A stretch of 12,500 nt of DNA from Baffinella frigidus (GCA_026770585.1 MU647489.1:46335-58834), one strand, 5' to 3'; counted from the stretch's first letter, positions 5,943-11,975 are shown. Numbers and translations are program-made. The notes: generated by a model not told the origin, from the letters alone.

Positions 5943-6114
5943 CGACATTTCATGAGGAGCGGGGACCTTGACAGTTTGGCTCGCGGGAGGCAGCGGGGGA
6001 CGATCCCCCAGGCTCATAACCTGCCCCAGTCCCGTCTCGGTTGCGGGAATCCCGCCTTGGTTGCCCTTGCGCAGCACCCTCCTGCAGGCCAAAATCAAAA
6101 CCGTTAACTGACTC
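5943..6114. other. Unassigned GC-rich stretch
   Basis: No repeat copy recognised. A minus-strand open frame crosses it but is built partly from the microsatellite. Nothing supports a gene. Confidence 0.45.
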
Positions 6115-6264
6115 TTATCTCAGAAAACGAGTTCTAAAACTCGTTTTCTTAAGTCAATCCCTCTACAAATTTGTCAACTTATGCGGAGAGTAAAGAATAA
6201 GTTGACGAATTTGTAGGGGAATTGACTTAAGAAAACGAGTTTTAGAACTCGTTTTCTGAGATAA
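6115..6264. mobile_element. Foldback whose arms are themselves hairpins
   Basis: Bases 6115-6181 pair with 6198-6264: 67-base arms, three mismatches, 16-base loop. Within each arm GAAAACGAGT and ACTCGTTTTC form an inner hairpin, so the region can switch between one long stem and two short cruciforms. Each arm also holds TTGACTTAAG. A family F element begins directly after it at 6271. Confidence 0.92.
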
Positions 6265-6270
6265 ACTCCC

Positions 6271-6392
6271 GACGCCAGAGTGGACGAGGGGGGTGGATTT
6301 TTTGTTGCGTACCAGGGTACGCATGTTTACTTTTGAAATCCCTGCCTTGAGGAGGAATTGACTTTTGGCGACCACTTCCAAGCTCTGCCGTG
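6271..6392 (-). mobile_element. ACGCCAGA-ended MITE, family F copy 1
   Basis: The ends ACGCCAGAGT and CTCTGCCGTG are imperfect inverted repeats. Reverse-complemented it aligns with 8441-8564 through GCCAAAAGTCAATT, CTCAAGGCAG, TTTTCAAAAGTNAA and AATCTACACCC-like sequence. About 122 bp, no reading frame. A TGCGTACCCTGGTACGCA palindrome-like segment in its centre is private to this copy. Confidence 0.8.
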
Positions 6393-6431
6393 GCCGGCGA
6401 GTGGCCAGGAAGAGATCTGACGCGGGAACGG

Positions 6432-6538
6432 TTTCAAGTTGAAAAAACTTGATTTCAATGAAAATTACTACACGTTTGCTTGAATATTACTCGTAAACAT
6501 CGTTCTGTGTAGTATATTTCGTTACCAATTTTTCAATC
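6432..6538 (+). mobile_element. ACTACAC-core palindromic element, copy B
   Basis: The core lies at 6457-6523: AATGAAAATTACTACAC, the centre TGCTTGAATATTACT, and GTGTAGTATATTTCGTT. Outer arms AAGTTGAAAAAACTTG and CCAATTTTTCAATCT pair with each other, but differ from the arms of copies A, C and D. Confidence 0.82.
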
Positions 6539-6561
6539 TGCCTGCAGGCTCATGTCGGACT

Positions 6562-6700
6562 GCGTTGCTCACCACGGCCAGCTTTCCGTTACCTGATCCG
6601 TAGGAGCCCCCCTATGTCCCTACGGGTTGCCTACCGTAGGATCATAGGTCTTATCGCTGAGGGGTTGTTCGAGATCCCTTCGAAGTCCGCTGCGTGGCCT
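6562..6700 (+). repeat. Dispersed CCGTAGG repeat, copy 4 (full)
   Basis: Full-length match to 343-481, including CTTTCCGTTACC, the CCTACCGTAGG at 6630-6640, CTTATCGCTGAGG and ATCCCTTCGAAGTCCGCTG. It follows copy B of the ACTACAC element closely. Confidence 0.82.
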
Positions 6701-6745
6701 TTGGGGCAAGGAAGAGCTGCTTAAGGAAGCGCGTGTCCTCCCGTG

Positions 6746-6774
6746 TTGAGGGTTCAGGGTTTAGGGGTTGGGGT
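6746..6774 (+). repeat. Short telomere-like patch
   Basis: TTGAGGGTTCAGGGTTTAGG followed by GGTTGGGG. It holds only four units, with the G-rich strand on +. Confidence 0.75.
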
Positions 6775-6811
6775 GTCGAATCAAGGAAACATCGGGGTGA
6801 TTGATTCCTAG

Positions 6812-6939
6812 TTAGCAGCACCTGAGTTCTATCTTCCCCGGATTCCCAGTGACCATTTCAAGCCCCTTACCCTGGAATGAATCGCAATTTGTACCAGAAT
6901 AGTTGAGATGGACACATCGAAGGCCCCGGTAGCTGCTAA
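6812..6939 (-). repeat. CCGGGGAAGATAGAACTC repeat, copy in minus orientation
   Basis: The reverse complement of 6812-6919 aligns with 9903-10013: TGTGTCCATCTCA, CAGGGTAAGGGGCTTGAAAT, ATCCGGGGAAGATAGAACTC and TGCTGCTAA. TTAGCAGC (6812-6819) and GCTGCTAA (6932-6939) form short inverted ends, so this copy could be a small transposon-like element. Confidence 0.8.
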
Positions 6940-6964
6940 GTGGCCGAGTAATCGCACCACGCTC

Positions 6965-7085
6965 ATAGGCTAACGGACTAGAAATGGGGTAGTTAGGCCC
7001 ACGGAATTGCCTACCGTAGGCCGTAGGGCTCCTATGACCAAAAAGTCCTGGGATTTTGGCCTACAGTAGGAGGTCCTAGGCAATG
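6965..7085 (+). mobile_element. Foldback family C, diverged and truncated copy 2
   Basis: ATAGGCTAACGG, GAAATGGGGTAGTTAGGC, TTGCCTACCGTAGGCC, GACCAAAAAGTC and CCTACAGTAGGAGGTCCTAG follow the order of 4430-4591. The right arm stops after AGGTCCTAGGCAATG, where the first copy continues for another 37 bases or so. Confidence 0.82.
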
Positions 7086-7161
7086 ACCCTACTGGACCTT
7101 ACGCCGGAAAGGCTTGCAACACCACCATGGTTTCATCGCGCGTGTGTCCCGTCAGTTGAGC

Positions 7162-7201
7162 GAGGGTTAGGGTGTAGAGTGTAGGGTGGAGAGTTTAGGG
7201 T

Positions 7202-7232
<31 letters not shown>

Positions 7233-7534
7233 AGGTTCATGTTTCAGGGTGCAGGGTTCAGGGTCCAGGGTTCAGGGTCCAGGGTTCAGTGTTCAGTGTT
7301 CAGTGTTCAGTGTTCAGTGTTCCGAGTCCAGGGTTCAGGGTCCAGGGTCTAGGGTTCAGGGTCCAGGGTCTAGGGTTCAGGGTCCAGGGTCTAGGGTTCA
7401 GGGTCCAGGGTCTAGGGTGCAGGGTTCAGGGTCTAGGGTTCAGGGTTCAGGGTCTAGGGTTCAGGGTCCAGGGTCTAGGGTTCAGGGTTCAGGGTCTAGG
7501 GTGCAGGGTGCAGGGTCTAGGGTTCAGGGTGTAG
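7162..7534 (+). repeat. 21-bp minisatellite A, telomere-derived
   Basis: It starts as GGTTGAGGGTTGAGGG-like heptamers and short GTTCAGT repeats. From 7331 it becomes a regular 21-bp array (GGGTTCAGGGTCCAGGGTCTA) of nine full units to 7519 plus a partial one. Each unit is three variant heptamers. Because 21 is divisible by 3, two plus-strand frames stay open here (130 and 101 codons of Gly-Ser-Arg-Val-Gln-type repeats); this does not indicate a protein. Confidence 0.95.
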
Positions 7535-7537
7535 GAG

Positions 7538-7571
7538 CGTACCTCAGGGGCCCTGCCCATCTGCATCAACG
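7538..7571 (+). repeat. CGTACCTCAGGGGCCCT junction segment, copy 1
   Basis: It matches 10840-10873 (CGTACCTCAGG, GCCCT, CTGCATCAACG) in the same orientation. In both places it abuts a heptamer-derived minisatellite: here after the 21-bp array, there between the 14-bp array and the second 21-bp array. Confidence 0.85.
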
Positions 7572-7612
7572 CCAGAAGCTTGCCAGCCGCGACCGGCGAC
7601 GAAACGCCCCTT

Positions 7613-7711
7613 GAGCCATTTCCTGGCGACTGGCTTCGGACGGTGGAACCATTTCCTGGCGACTGGCTTCGAACGTTGGAGCCGTTTCCTGGAGACTCGC
7701 TCTGCGCCTGC
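7613..7711 (+). repeat. 33-bp tandem repeat, three units
   Basis: Units at 7613-7645, 7646-7678 and a weaker 7679-7711 share the pattern GAGCCATTTCCTGGCGACTG then GCTTCGNACGNTG. The third unit ends GACTCGCTCTGCGCCTG, a sequence found again at 7819 on the far side of the alternating tract. Confidence 0.88.
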
Positions 7712-7838
7712 CGTATATGGTCATTACTATACGTGTGAACGTATATGCACACATATACGCGTGTACTCATATATACACACATGTGCGTACGTATACTACA
7801 ACTCATATACTACAACGCGACTCGCTTCGCGCCTGCCG
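7694..7838. repeat. Alternating purine/pyrimidine tract between direct repeats
   Basis: Between GACTCGCTCTGCGCCTGCCG (7694-7713) and GACTCGCTTCGCGCCTGCCG (7819-7838) lies about 105 bp rich in TATACG, CACACATATACGCGTG and ACACATGTGCGTACGTATA. Such alternation is prone to Z-DNA or cruciform formation. The flanking 20-mers differ by one transposed pair. Confidence 0.75.
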
Positions 7839-7923
7839 GGATGCCTGTAGGTCCTTTTAACTCCTACCATAGACAGACACTGGAACTGGTTCTGCAGAAA
7901 AGCCAAGCTTCCTTTCAGATCAC

Positions 7924-8081
7924 CCTTGGTCGGATAGCGAGGGGGCAAACGGATCTTTTTATTCGGGTACGGATTCAAAAATTGGCACGAGTCGTGTCCA
8001 ACTTGTGGGCGCTAGACTTCCCATTTGGAAGGCTGGCAAGAAATTGCCCGATCCGTTTGCCCCCTCGCTATCCGAGCAAGG
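7924..8081. mobile_element. Foldback with 32-bp ends
   Basis: Bases 7924-7955 pair with 8050-8081 with one mismatch (CGGATAGCGAGGGGGCAAAC is the heart of the arm). The 94-bp centre has no clear structure. A plus-strand open frame crosses it, but simply reads both arms. No second copy is in the window. Confidence 0.87.
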
Positions 8082-8133
8082 ATCAAGGCACCCGGGAATC
8101 GCGTCAACATTTCCAGCCTCATCCGGGCCAATG

Positions 8134-8416
8134 ATTTAATTAAATGAAAATGGGCAACGAAATTTACTACACAATTTCTTTACTATTACTAGTAAAAGCC
8201 TTCTGTGTAGTAGAGCGCTGTGCAGAGAAGTTGGCCACGGGAAATAATGGGAAATCGAGAAATTGGAGCCATTTTGTCGACTTTTGAGAAATTTAGTACC
8301 ACGAATTTCTCAAAAGTGGATATGAACAGCTCCAATTTTCCCATTTTCCCATTTTCCGGTGGCCAACTTCTCTGCACAGCGCTCTAAATTGCGTTGCACA
8401 TTTTCATTAAATTAGA
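8134..8416 (+). mobile_element. ACTACAC-core palindromic element, copy C, interrupted
   Basis: The left part (AATGAAAATGGGCAACGAAA, TTTACTACAC, centre TTTCTTTACTATTACT, GTGTAGTA) is separated from its right part (AATTGCGTTGCACATTTTCA) by the MITE at 8212-8386. With that element set aside, the left and right arms pair again over about 30 bases. Arm sequence is private to this copy. Confidence 0.87.
8212..8386 (-). mobile_element. TA-flanked MITE, family A copy 2 (nested)
   Basis: Opposite-orientation copy of 915-1090. By eye it is about 90 percent identical to it over its whole length. It interrupts the GTGTAGTAAATT motif of copy C exactly at TA, which is present on both sides (8212-8213 and 8385-8386). 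The intact motif in copies A, B and D serves as the empty site. This fixes the element ends as GAGCGCTGTGC and its complement, and shows a TA duplication. Tc1/mariner-type mobilisation is inferred. Confidence 0.93.
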
Positions 8417-8440
8417 TTATATCCCCGGATGAAGCCACAG

Positions 8441-8564
8441 CACGCCAGATTCTTGGAAGGTGTTGCCAAAAGTCAATTTTCCCTCAAGGCAGTGGTTTTC
8501 AAAAGTGAAAGAACCTTATCAGAAAGGTTTAAAAAAAATCTACACCCACATCCAATCTGGCGTG
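8441..8564 (+). mobile_element. ACGCCAGA-ended MITE, family F copy 2
   Basis: CACGCCAGATT (8441-8451) pairs exactly with AATCTGGCGTG (8554-8564). The 124-bp element is the opposite-orientation relative of 6271-6392. It has an A-run near 8530 and no protein evidence. Confidence 0.87.
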
Positions 8565-8789
8565 GCAGCATCGTTGACAGGGGGCTGGAGTGGATCACTG
8601 CACTGCCAGCCAGGATCTTTAACCTTAAGTCAACAAACCTAATCCTCGGCAGTAAGTTGCCATTTCGTCTAGATGGACCGGCTCTGGGAGCCGGCATTTG
8701 ACTTAAGGCTGTGGTTTCCAGGGGGAGTTGACTTAAGTGAAATGTTCTGGTTCGGAGTGCACTGACCTGGGGGCGGGACGCGACTGCCG

Positions 8790-8827
8790 CTCCCGGGGAA
8801 TCAGACGCCTTGTCCTGCGACGCGCCC
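8790..8827 (+). repeat. 38-bp direct repeat, copy 1
   Basis: Identical to 9006-9043 (CTCCCGGGGAATCAGACGCC, then TTGTCCTGCGACGCGCCC). The two copies bracket the CT tract and the right arm of the inverted repeat. Confidence 0.93.
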
Positions 8828-8842
8828 AGGATCAGGGTTGGT

Positions 8843-8843
8843 A

Positions 8844-8875
<32 letters not shown>

Positions 8876-8902
8876 TCTCTCTCTCTCGCTCGCTCGCTCT
8901 CG

Positions 8903-8938
<36 letters not shown>
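8843..8938. repeat. (CT)n microsatellite with CGCT interruptions
   Basis: About 96 bp of polypyrimidine, mainly CT with scattered CG. It is bracketed by identical 12-mers GGATCAGGGTTG at 8829-8840 and 8939-8950. Polypurine/polypyrimidine mirror symmetry gives it triplex-forming potential. Confidence 0.97.
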
Positions 8939-9005
8939 GGATCAGGGTTGTTGACTTAAGGTAAACGATCCTGGCTGGCAGTGCACTGAGCCTGCCTAGC
9001 ACACT

Positions 9006-9043
9006 CTCCCGGGGAATCAGACGCCTTGTCCTGCGACGCGCCC
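9006..9043 (+). repeat. 38-bp direct repeat, copy 2
   Basis: Exact copy of 8790-8827. The identity over 38 bp suggests recent duplication or conversion. Confidence 0.93.
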
Positions 9044-9074
9044 GCACACTTATTAATTCCTTAATCACCTTAAT

Positions 9075-9133
9075 TTGTAGGATGGCCATTAATTCCTTAA
9101 TTACCTTATTAGTTAATTAAGGTCATCCTACAA
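9075..9133. repeat. AT-rich hairpin TTGTAGGATG
   Basis: TTGTAGGATGGCCATTAATT pairs with the sequence ending GGTCATCCTACAA (to 9133), with one mismatch and one bulge. Upstream TTAATTCCTTAATCACCTTA (9050-9073) repeats the loop sequence. Confidence 0.75.
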
Positions 9134-9167
9134 CGCCGTGGAACGCCTGGGCGCCGCCGAGACCGTA

Positions 9168-9330
9168 ATGCCACAAGCTAACGTCAGCGGACCCCTTAGC
9201 CTACGGTAGGAACCCCCCCTCCTCCTACGACGTTTAAAACAAGAAGGTCTTTAAAAGTCGTAGGAGTGGGGCTCCTACCGTAGGCAATCCGTAGGCTCTA
9301 AGTACCTCGCTGGCGTTAGCTTTTCGGATG
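9168..9330 (-). mobile_element. AAGCTAACGC inverted-repeat element, family B copy 2
   Basis: Reverse-orientation relative of 1638-1799: TAACGTCAGCGGACCCCTTA, CCTACGGTAGGAACCCCCC, TCCTACGACGTTTAAA, CTCCTACCGTAGGCAATCCG and CTCGCTGGCGTTAGC in mirrored order. CCTACNGTAGG occurs once per arm (9200-9210, 9274-9284). The confident pairing is 9175-9322; the outer few bases are less sure. Confidence 0.87.
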
Positions 9331-9731
9331 AACCGGACGGTGGCAGCCCCGAAAGGACTCAAATCGAGGGTAGGGCCTGAGTCATTTCCTTCGGCAGAGG
9401 GTCGGCAGAGGCTCGAATAGCCCACTGCAGAGGCTCAAATAGCCTTTAGGGTTTGATGACCCCCAACATAGGCGGACACCTCGCCCTTCGGTGGAAAGAC
9501 TTGGCAGACCACGCCATGTCACAAGTGGGGATTTCACACGCAACGTTTCGCGCTAAAAGTGTTTCGTGGTACAAAAAATCATTGTAGCGCCCAAGAAGGG
9601 CAACAATTCCCAACACTTTTGGCGTGTTTCCCTGGTGAGAATCAACTTTACTCGTAGATGGTGTAGTAAAATGAAAATCCGACTTATGTCCTGGTGCGAA
9701 CCGGCAAAAGGGTGTGAGGGGCCTTCGGTGC
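9331..9731. other. Mostly unassigned stretch with possible degenerate element
   Basis: The least repetitive part of the window. Two near copies of GCAGAGG(C/G)TCGNA-type sequence lie at 9395-9440. GCTAAAAGTGTT and AACACTTTTGGC pair weakly (about 9554 and 9618). ACTTTACTCGTAGATGGTGT then AGTAAAATG (9645-9674) resembles the right half of the ACTACAC core. A minus-strand frame of 117 codons (9446-9799) starts with a hydrophobic stretch, but it begins near a palindrome and has no recognisable domain, so it is not called. Confidence 0.4.
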
Positions 9732-9901
9732 CACGCAAGAGTGTAGGGCAGAGTGACCCACAGGAGAAATAGTAGAATTCTACTATTTCTCAAGTTCATA
9801 AGTGGACATTCTTCCCACAGAAAAATTGAAATTTCGGAAAGTTGTTACAAATTCCGTGTGAACTGGCTTGTTTTCCCAGGTCAGCCCTACACTCTTGTGT
9901 G
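9732..9901. mobile_element. Foldback with CAAGAGTGTAGGGC ends and inner palindrome
   Basis: CACGCAAGAGTGTAGGGC (9732-9749) pairs with 9884-9901 with one mismatch. Inside is a 28-bp perfect palindrome at 9764-9791, centred on GAATTC with arms GAGAAATAGTAGAA. Confidence 0.82.
9764..9791. repeat. 28-bp perfect palindrome, no spacer
   Basis: GAGAAATAGTAGAA is followed at once by its exact complement. It is the second long spacer-free palindrome in the window centred on GAATTC, after 4705-4746. Confidence 0.95.
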
Positions 9902-9902
9902 G

Positions 9903-10081
9903 TGATGTGTCCATCTCACCGATTCTAGTACGTATATATTGCAATTATTTTCAGGGTAAGGGGCTTGAAATGATTCCAAGAAATCCGGGGAAGATAGAAC
10001 TCGGGCACTGCTGAGTGGCAGATGACACTGGGGTAAATCCGGGGAAGATAGAACTCGGGCGCTGCTAAGTGGCAGATGACA
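9903..10081 (+). repeat. CCGGGGAAGATAGAACTC repeat with internal duplication
   Basis: 9903-10013 is the opposite-orientation relative of 6812-6919. Its 3' part is tandemly duplicated: 9981-10027 and 10035-10081 are 47-bp copies starting AAATCCGGGGAAGATAGAAC and ending GGCAGATGACA, with only a few differences. The copy at 6812-6939 is not duplicated, so the duplication arose here. Confidence 0.87.
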
Positions 10082-10123
10082 ATGGAGTCAGATGCACCCC
10101 CTGGATTTTGCCGGGTGATTTCT

Positions 10124-10257
10124 TACGCAAACACTTATAATTTATAAACTGGATTTCAATCAAAATTACTACACGTCTGCTTTCATATTACTATTTAAGA
10201 TCATTGTGTGTGGTAAATTTTATTGAATCCAGTTTATAAATTTTAAGTGTTTGCGTA
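10124..10257 (+). mobile_element. ACTACAC-core palindromic element, copy D
   Basis: The best-preserved palindrome of the family. 10124-10174 pairs with 10208-10257 with few mismatches. The inner core is TCAAAATTACTACAC and GTGTGGTAAATTTTATT around TGCTTTCATATTACT. The outer arms TACGCAAACACTTA and TAAGTGTTTGCGTA are private to this copy, although the right border CGTATGAGATTC is shared with copy A. Confidence 0.88.
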
Positions 10258-10307
10258 TGAGATTCTGGTGGTGGGTGGTGCGGGTGATACCACGCTGTTC
10301 TGTTTCG

Positions 10308-10399
10308 TCATCAGCGCGAGCAGCGTGTCCCGGTTCTGCTCCTGTGCGGAGAGTGAGTGAGTGAGTGAGTGAGTGGGTGGGTGAGAGAGAGAGAGAGAG

Positions 10400-10451
<52 letters not shown>

Positions 10452-10575
10452 CGAGAGAGAGCGAGAGAGAGAGAGCGAGAGAGAGAGAGAGAGATAGAGA
10501 GAGACCGACACTGACTAGTTCCTGCTTCATCATCAGCGCGAGCAGCATGTCCCGGTTCTGCTCCTGCGCAGAGTG
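10308..10575. repeat. (GAGT)n/(GA)n microsatellite between 46-bp direct repeats
   Basis: TCATCAGCGCGAGCAGCGTG, then TCCCGGTTCTGCTCCTG, occurs at 10308-10355 and again at 10530-10575 with two or three changes. Between them lie GAGT units (about 10350-10382) and a GA tract with GC and GATA interruptions to 10504. Leu-Ser open frames on the minus strand are artefacts of the tract. Confidence 0.95.
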
Positions 10576-10839
10576 TAGGGTTCAGTGGAGAGTAGAGGGT
10601 GCGGAGCGCAGGGTGAGGAGTGTAGGGTAAACAGTGCAGGGTGAAGAGTGTAGGGTGGACAGTGTAGGTTGAGGAGTGCAGGGTGCGAATTGTAGGTTGA
10701 GGAGCGCAGGGTGCGGAGTGCAGGGTGAAGAGTGTAGGGTGAACAGTGCAGGGTTGGGAGCGCAAGGTGCGAAGTGTAGGGTGAAGAGTGGATGGTGAAA
10801 AGGGTGAAGAGTGCAGGGTGGACAGTGTATGCTGCGCAA
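10571..10839 (+). repeat. 14-bp minisatellite, telomere-derived
   Basis: About 18 diverged units of the pattern GAGTGTAGGGTGAA or CAGTGCAGGGTGGA. Fourteen is twice the telomeric heptamer length, and AGGGT is kept in most units. It ends at the CGTACCTCAGG junction segment. Minus-strand frames with Thr-Leu-His-Pro repeats are artefacts. Confidence 0.9.
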
Positions 10840-10873
10840 CGTACCTCAGGAGCCCTCCCCCCCTGCATCAACG
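10840..10873 (+). repeat. CGTACCTCAGGAGCCCT junction segment, copy 2
   Basis: Same orientation as 7538-7571, with a C-run where that copy has GCCCAT. It sits exactly between the 14-bp and 21-bp arrays. Confidence 0.85.
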
Positions 10874-10878
10874 AAATC

Positions 10879-11041
10879 CAGGGTCTAGGGTCTAGGGTGC
10901 AGGGTGCTGGGTCCAGGGTGCAGGGTGCAGGATCTAGGGTGCAGGGTGCAGGGTCTAGGGTGCAGGGTGCAGGGTCTAGGGTGCAGGGTGCAGGGTCTAG
11001 GGTGCAGGGTGCAGGGTCTAGGGTGCAGGGTGCAGGGTCCA
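10879..11041 (+). repeat. 21-bp minisatellite B, telomere-derived
   Basis: From 10937 on, GGGTGCAGGGTGCAGGGTCT plus A repeats every 21 bp with starts at 10937, 10958, 10979, 11000 and 11021. The upstream units are degenerate. The period is the same as array A at 7331-7534, but the unit variant differs (GTGCAGG here, GTTCAGG/GTCCAGG there). Confidence 0.95.
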
Positions 11042-11231
11042 CAGGGGTACCTCGCTCATGAGAAGCTGCCCCCCCCCTAGGGCCACCATAGGGCCCTAGG
11101 CATGGGCCTACTGTAGGGTCCTAAAGGGGGGCCGGTTTCTTATGAGCGAGGTACCCCTGTAGGGCCCTAGGCATGGGCCTACTGTAGGGTCCTGGGGGGG
11201 GGCGTTTTCTTATCAGCGAGGTGTATTCCCA
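11041..11231. mobile_element. Foldback followed by a 71-bp tandem duplication
   Basis: ACAGGGGTACCTCGCTCATG (from 11041) through AGAA pairs with 11137-11160, 24 bases with one mismatch. The right part (11090-11160) is repeated at 11161-11231: AGGGCCCTAGGCATGGGCCT, ACTGTAGGGTCCT, TTTCTTATNAGCGAGGT. Each copy holds CCTACTGTAGG (11107-11117, 11178-11188). C-runs and G-runs flank the centre. Confidence 0.88.
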
Positions 11232-11344
11232 TTCTGTCGCCTCTCACTGTCCACGCCAGGTCACAAACCAGAATCGATTTCCAGGGCACAAAACAGAACC
11301 GATTTTCACATGTGGGGTTGTAAACAGCAACACGGGACTCCCTG

Positions 11345-11397
11345 CACGCTTCGCCATTTCCCCCTGCACGGAAAAATGAAACCAGTCCTTTCAGAAA
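11345..11397 (+). repeat. CACGCTTCGCCATTTCCC direct repeat, copy 1
   Basis: It shares CACGCTTCGCCATTTCCC, a GCGGAAAAA-type segment and AAACCAGTCC with 11573-11620. TTCCGTTGATC follows it closely here (11398-11408) and lies further from the second copy (11690-11700). The surrounding 11232-11460 shows TCACAAACCAGAATCGATTT and CACAAAACAGAACCGATTTT, a loose tandem pair (about 11271-11308). Confidence 0.75.
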
Positions 11398-11470
11398 TTC
11401 CGTTGATCTACCACGCGAGGATGCTAGAGGGCCCTACTTAAAACTGTTTTCTTATACAGGTGGGCATTTG

Positions 11471-11499
11471 GGTAGTAACGTTCGTGAGGTTGGTCACGC
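11471..11499 (+). repeat. Degenerate GTAGTAA...TTGGTCACG element fragment
   Basis: GGTAGTAACGTTCGTGAGGT followed by TGGTCACGC resembles the left half of the hairpin element at 1518-1550. GTCACGAGGTTGGTTAC at about 11520-11536 may be a second unit. No paired right arm is obvious. Confidence 0.45.
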
Positions 11500-11572
11500 A
11501 CCTGGGCAAAATTAGCACAGTCACGAGGTTGGTTACATTATCCTGGCACAAATATTCACAACCCCACATCTA

Positions 11573-11620
11573 CACGCTTCGCCATTTCCCGCGGAAAAAC
11601 AAAACCAGTCCGTTGAGAAA
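11573..11620 (+). repeat. CACGCTTCGCCATTTCCC direct repeat, copy 2
   Basis: Same orientation as 11345-11397. It is preceded by CACAACCCCACATCTA, the approximate reverse complement of CATGTGGGGTTGT at 11308-11320, so the region combines direct and inverted copies of old elements. Confidence 0.72.
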
Positions 11621-11712
11621 ATACTCATATACCGAGAATGGGCATATGAATATATATAGAGCACTTGATGAAGCAGATCCAAATACCATTCCGTTGATCG
11701 GCAGCCGGCTGT

Positions 11713-11799
11713 CTAGCTCTGCCCGAGTTTTACGCTGGCGCGTCCTTTAAAAGTATCTAACAGCAGAAATCCAGTACAAACGGGCGAATAGAAAGCCTT
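11713..11799 (+). repeat. TGGCGCGTCC / AGAAATCCAGTA direct repeat, copy 2
   Basis: Same orientation as 4868-4953. In this copy the plus-strand frame stops (TAA) just after GCGTCCTT, and the TATA-like motif is altered to TACAAACG. Confidence 0.85.
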
Positions 11800-11975
11800 T
11801 CGTTGTCAACTTCTTTGAGGTTGCACCGGCCTGAACCGTGGCGGGTAGGTATGCGCCAGACCCCCCGCCGGGACAGGTGAACTTACATGTAAACTGCATA
11901 GGGCCCAGAACAGAAAAAAACAGAAACAAAAACGCAAACCCCGGGGAGCAAGACGGAGTTGAAAAGTGTTTGGGG
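11800..11975. other. Unassigned spacer
   Basis: Nothing recognised apart from short A-rich and C-rich runs. Minus-strand open frames cross it without support. Confidence 0.4.

Larger units (their letters stand above)
8594..8990. repeat. Inverted repeat of about 50 bp enclosing the CT tract
   Basis: 8594-8643 pairs with 8941-8990 with a few mismatches. The shared heart is GTGCACTGCCAGCCAGGATC-like sequence plus CCTTAAGTCAACAA. The loop holds two further TTGACTTAAG motifs (8698-8707, 8728-8737) and the CT microsatellite. It could be a foldback element of about 400 bp. Confidence 0.8.

Noticed and set aside
7331-7534. Possible CRISPR-like array
   Set aside because: Units are contiguous 21-mers without unique spacers.
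7222-7614. 130-codon plus-strand frame of Gly-Ser-Arg-Val-Gln-Gly repeats
   Set aside because: A 21-bp array without stops stays open in more than one frame by arithmetic. A second frame over the same DNA is equally open.
8266-8289. GAGCCATTTTG resembling part of a dinoflagellate spliced leader
   Set aside because: The match is short, lies inside the MITE arms in both copies, and lacks the rest of the leader and a donor site.
9446-9799. 117-codon minus-strand frame with a hydrophobic start
   Set aside because: It looks a little like a secreted protein, but it starts by a palindrome, has an overlapping frame on the same strand, shows no family motif and has no second support. It is the frame most worth a database search.
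10220-11042. Minus-strand frames rich in Ser-Leu, Thr-Leu-His or Asp-Pro-Ala-Pro
   Set aside because: They are translations of the GA tract and of the 14-bp and 21-bp minisatellites; overlapping frames are open as well.
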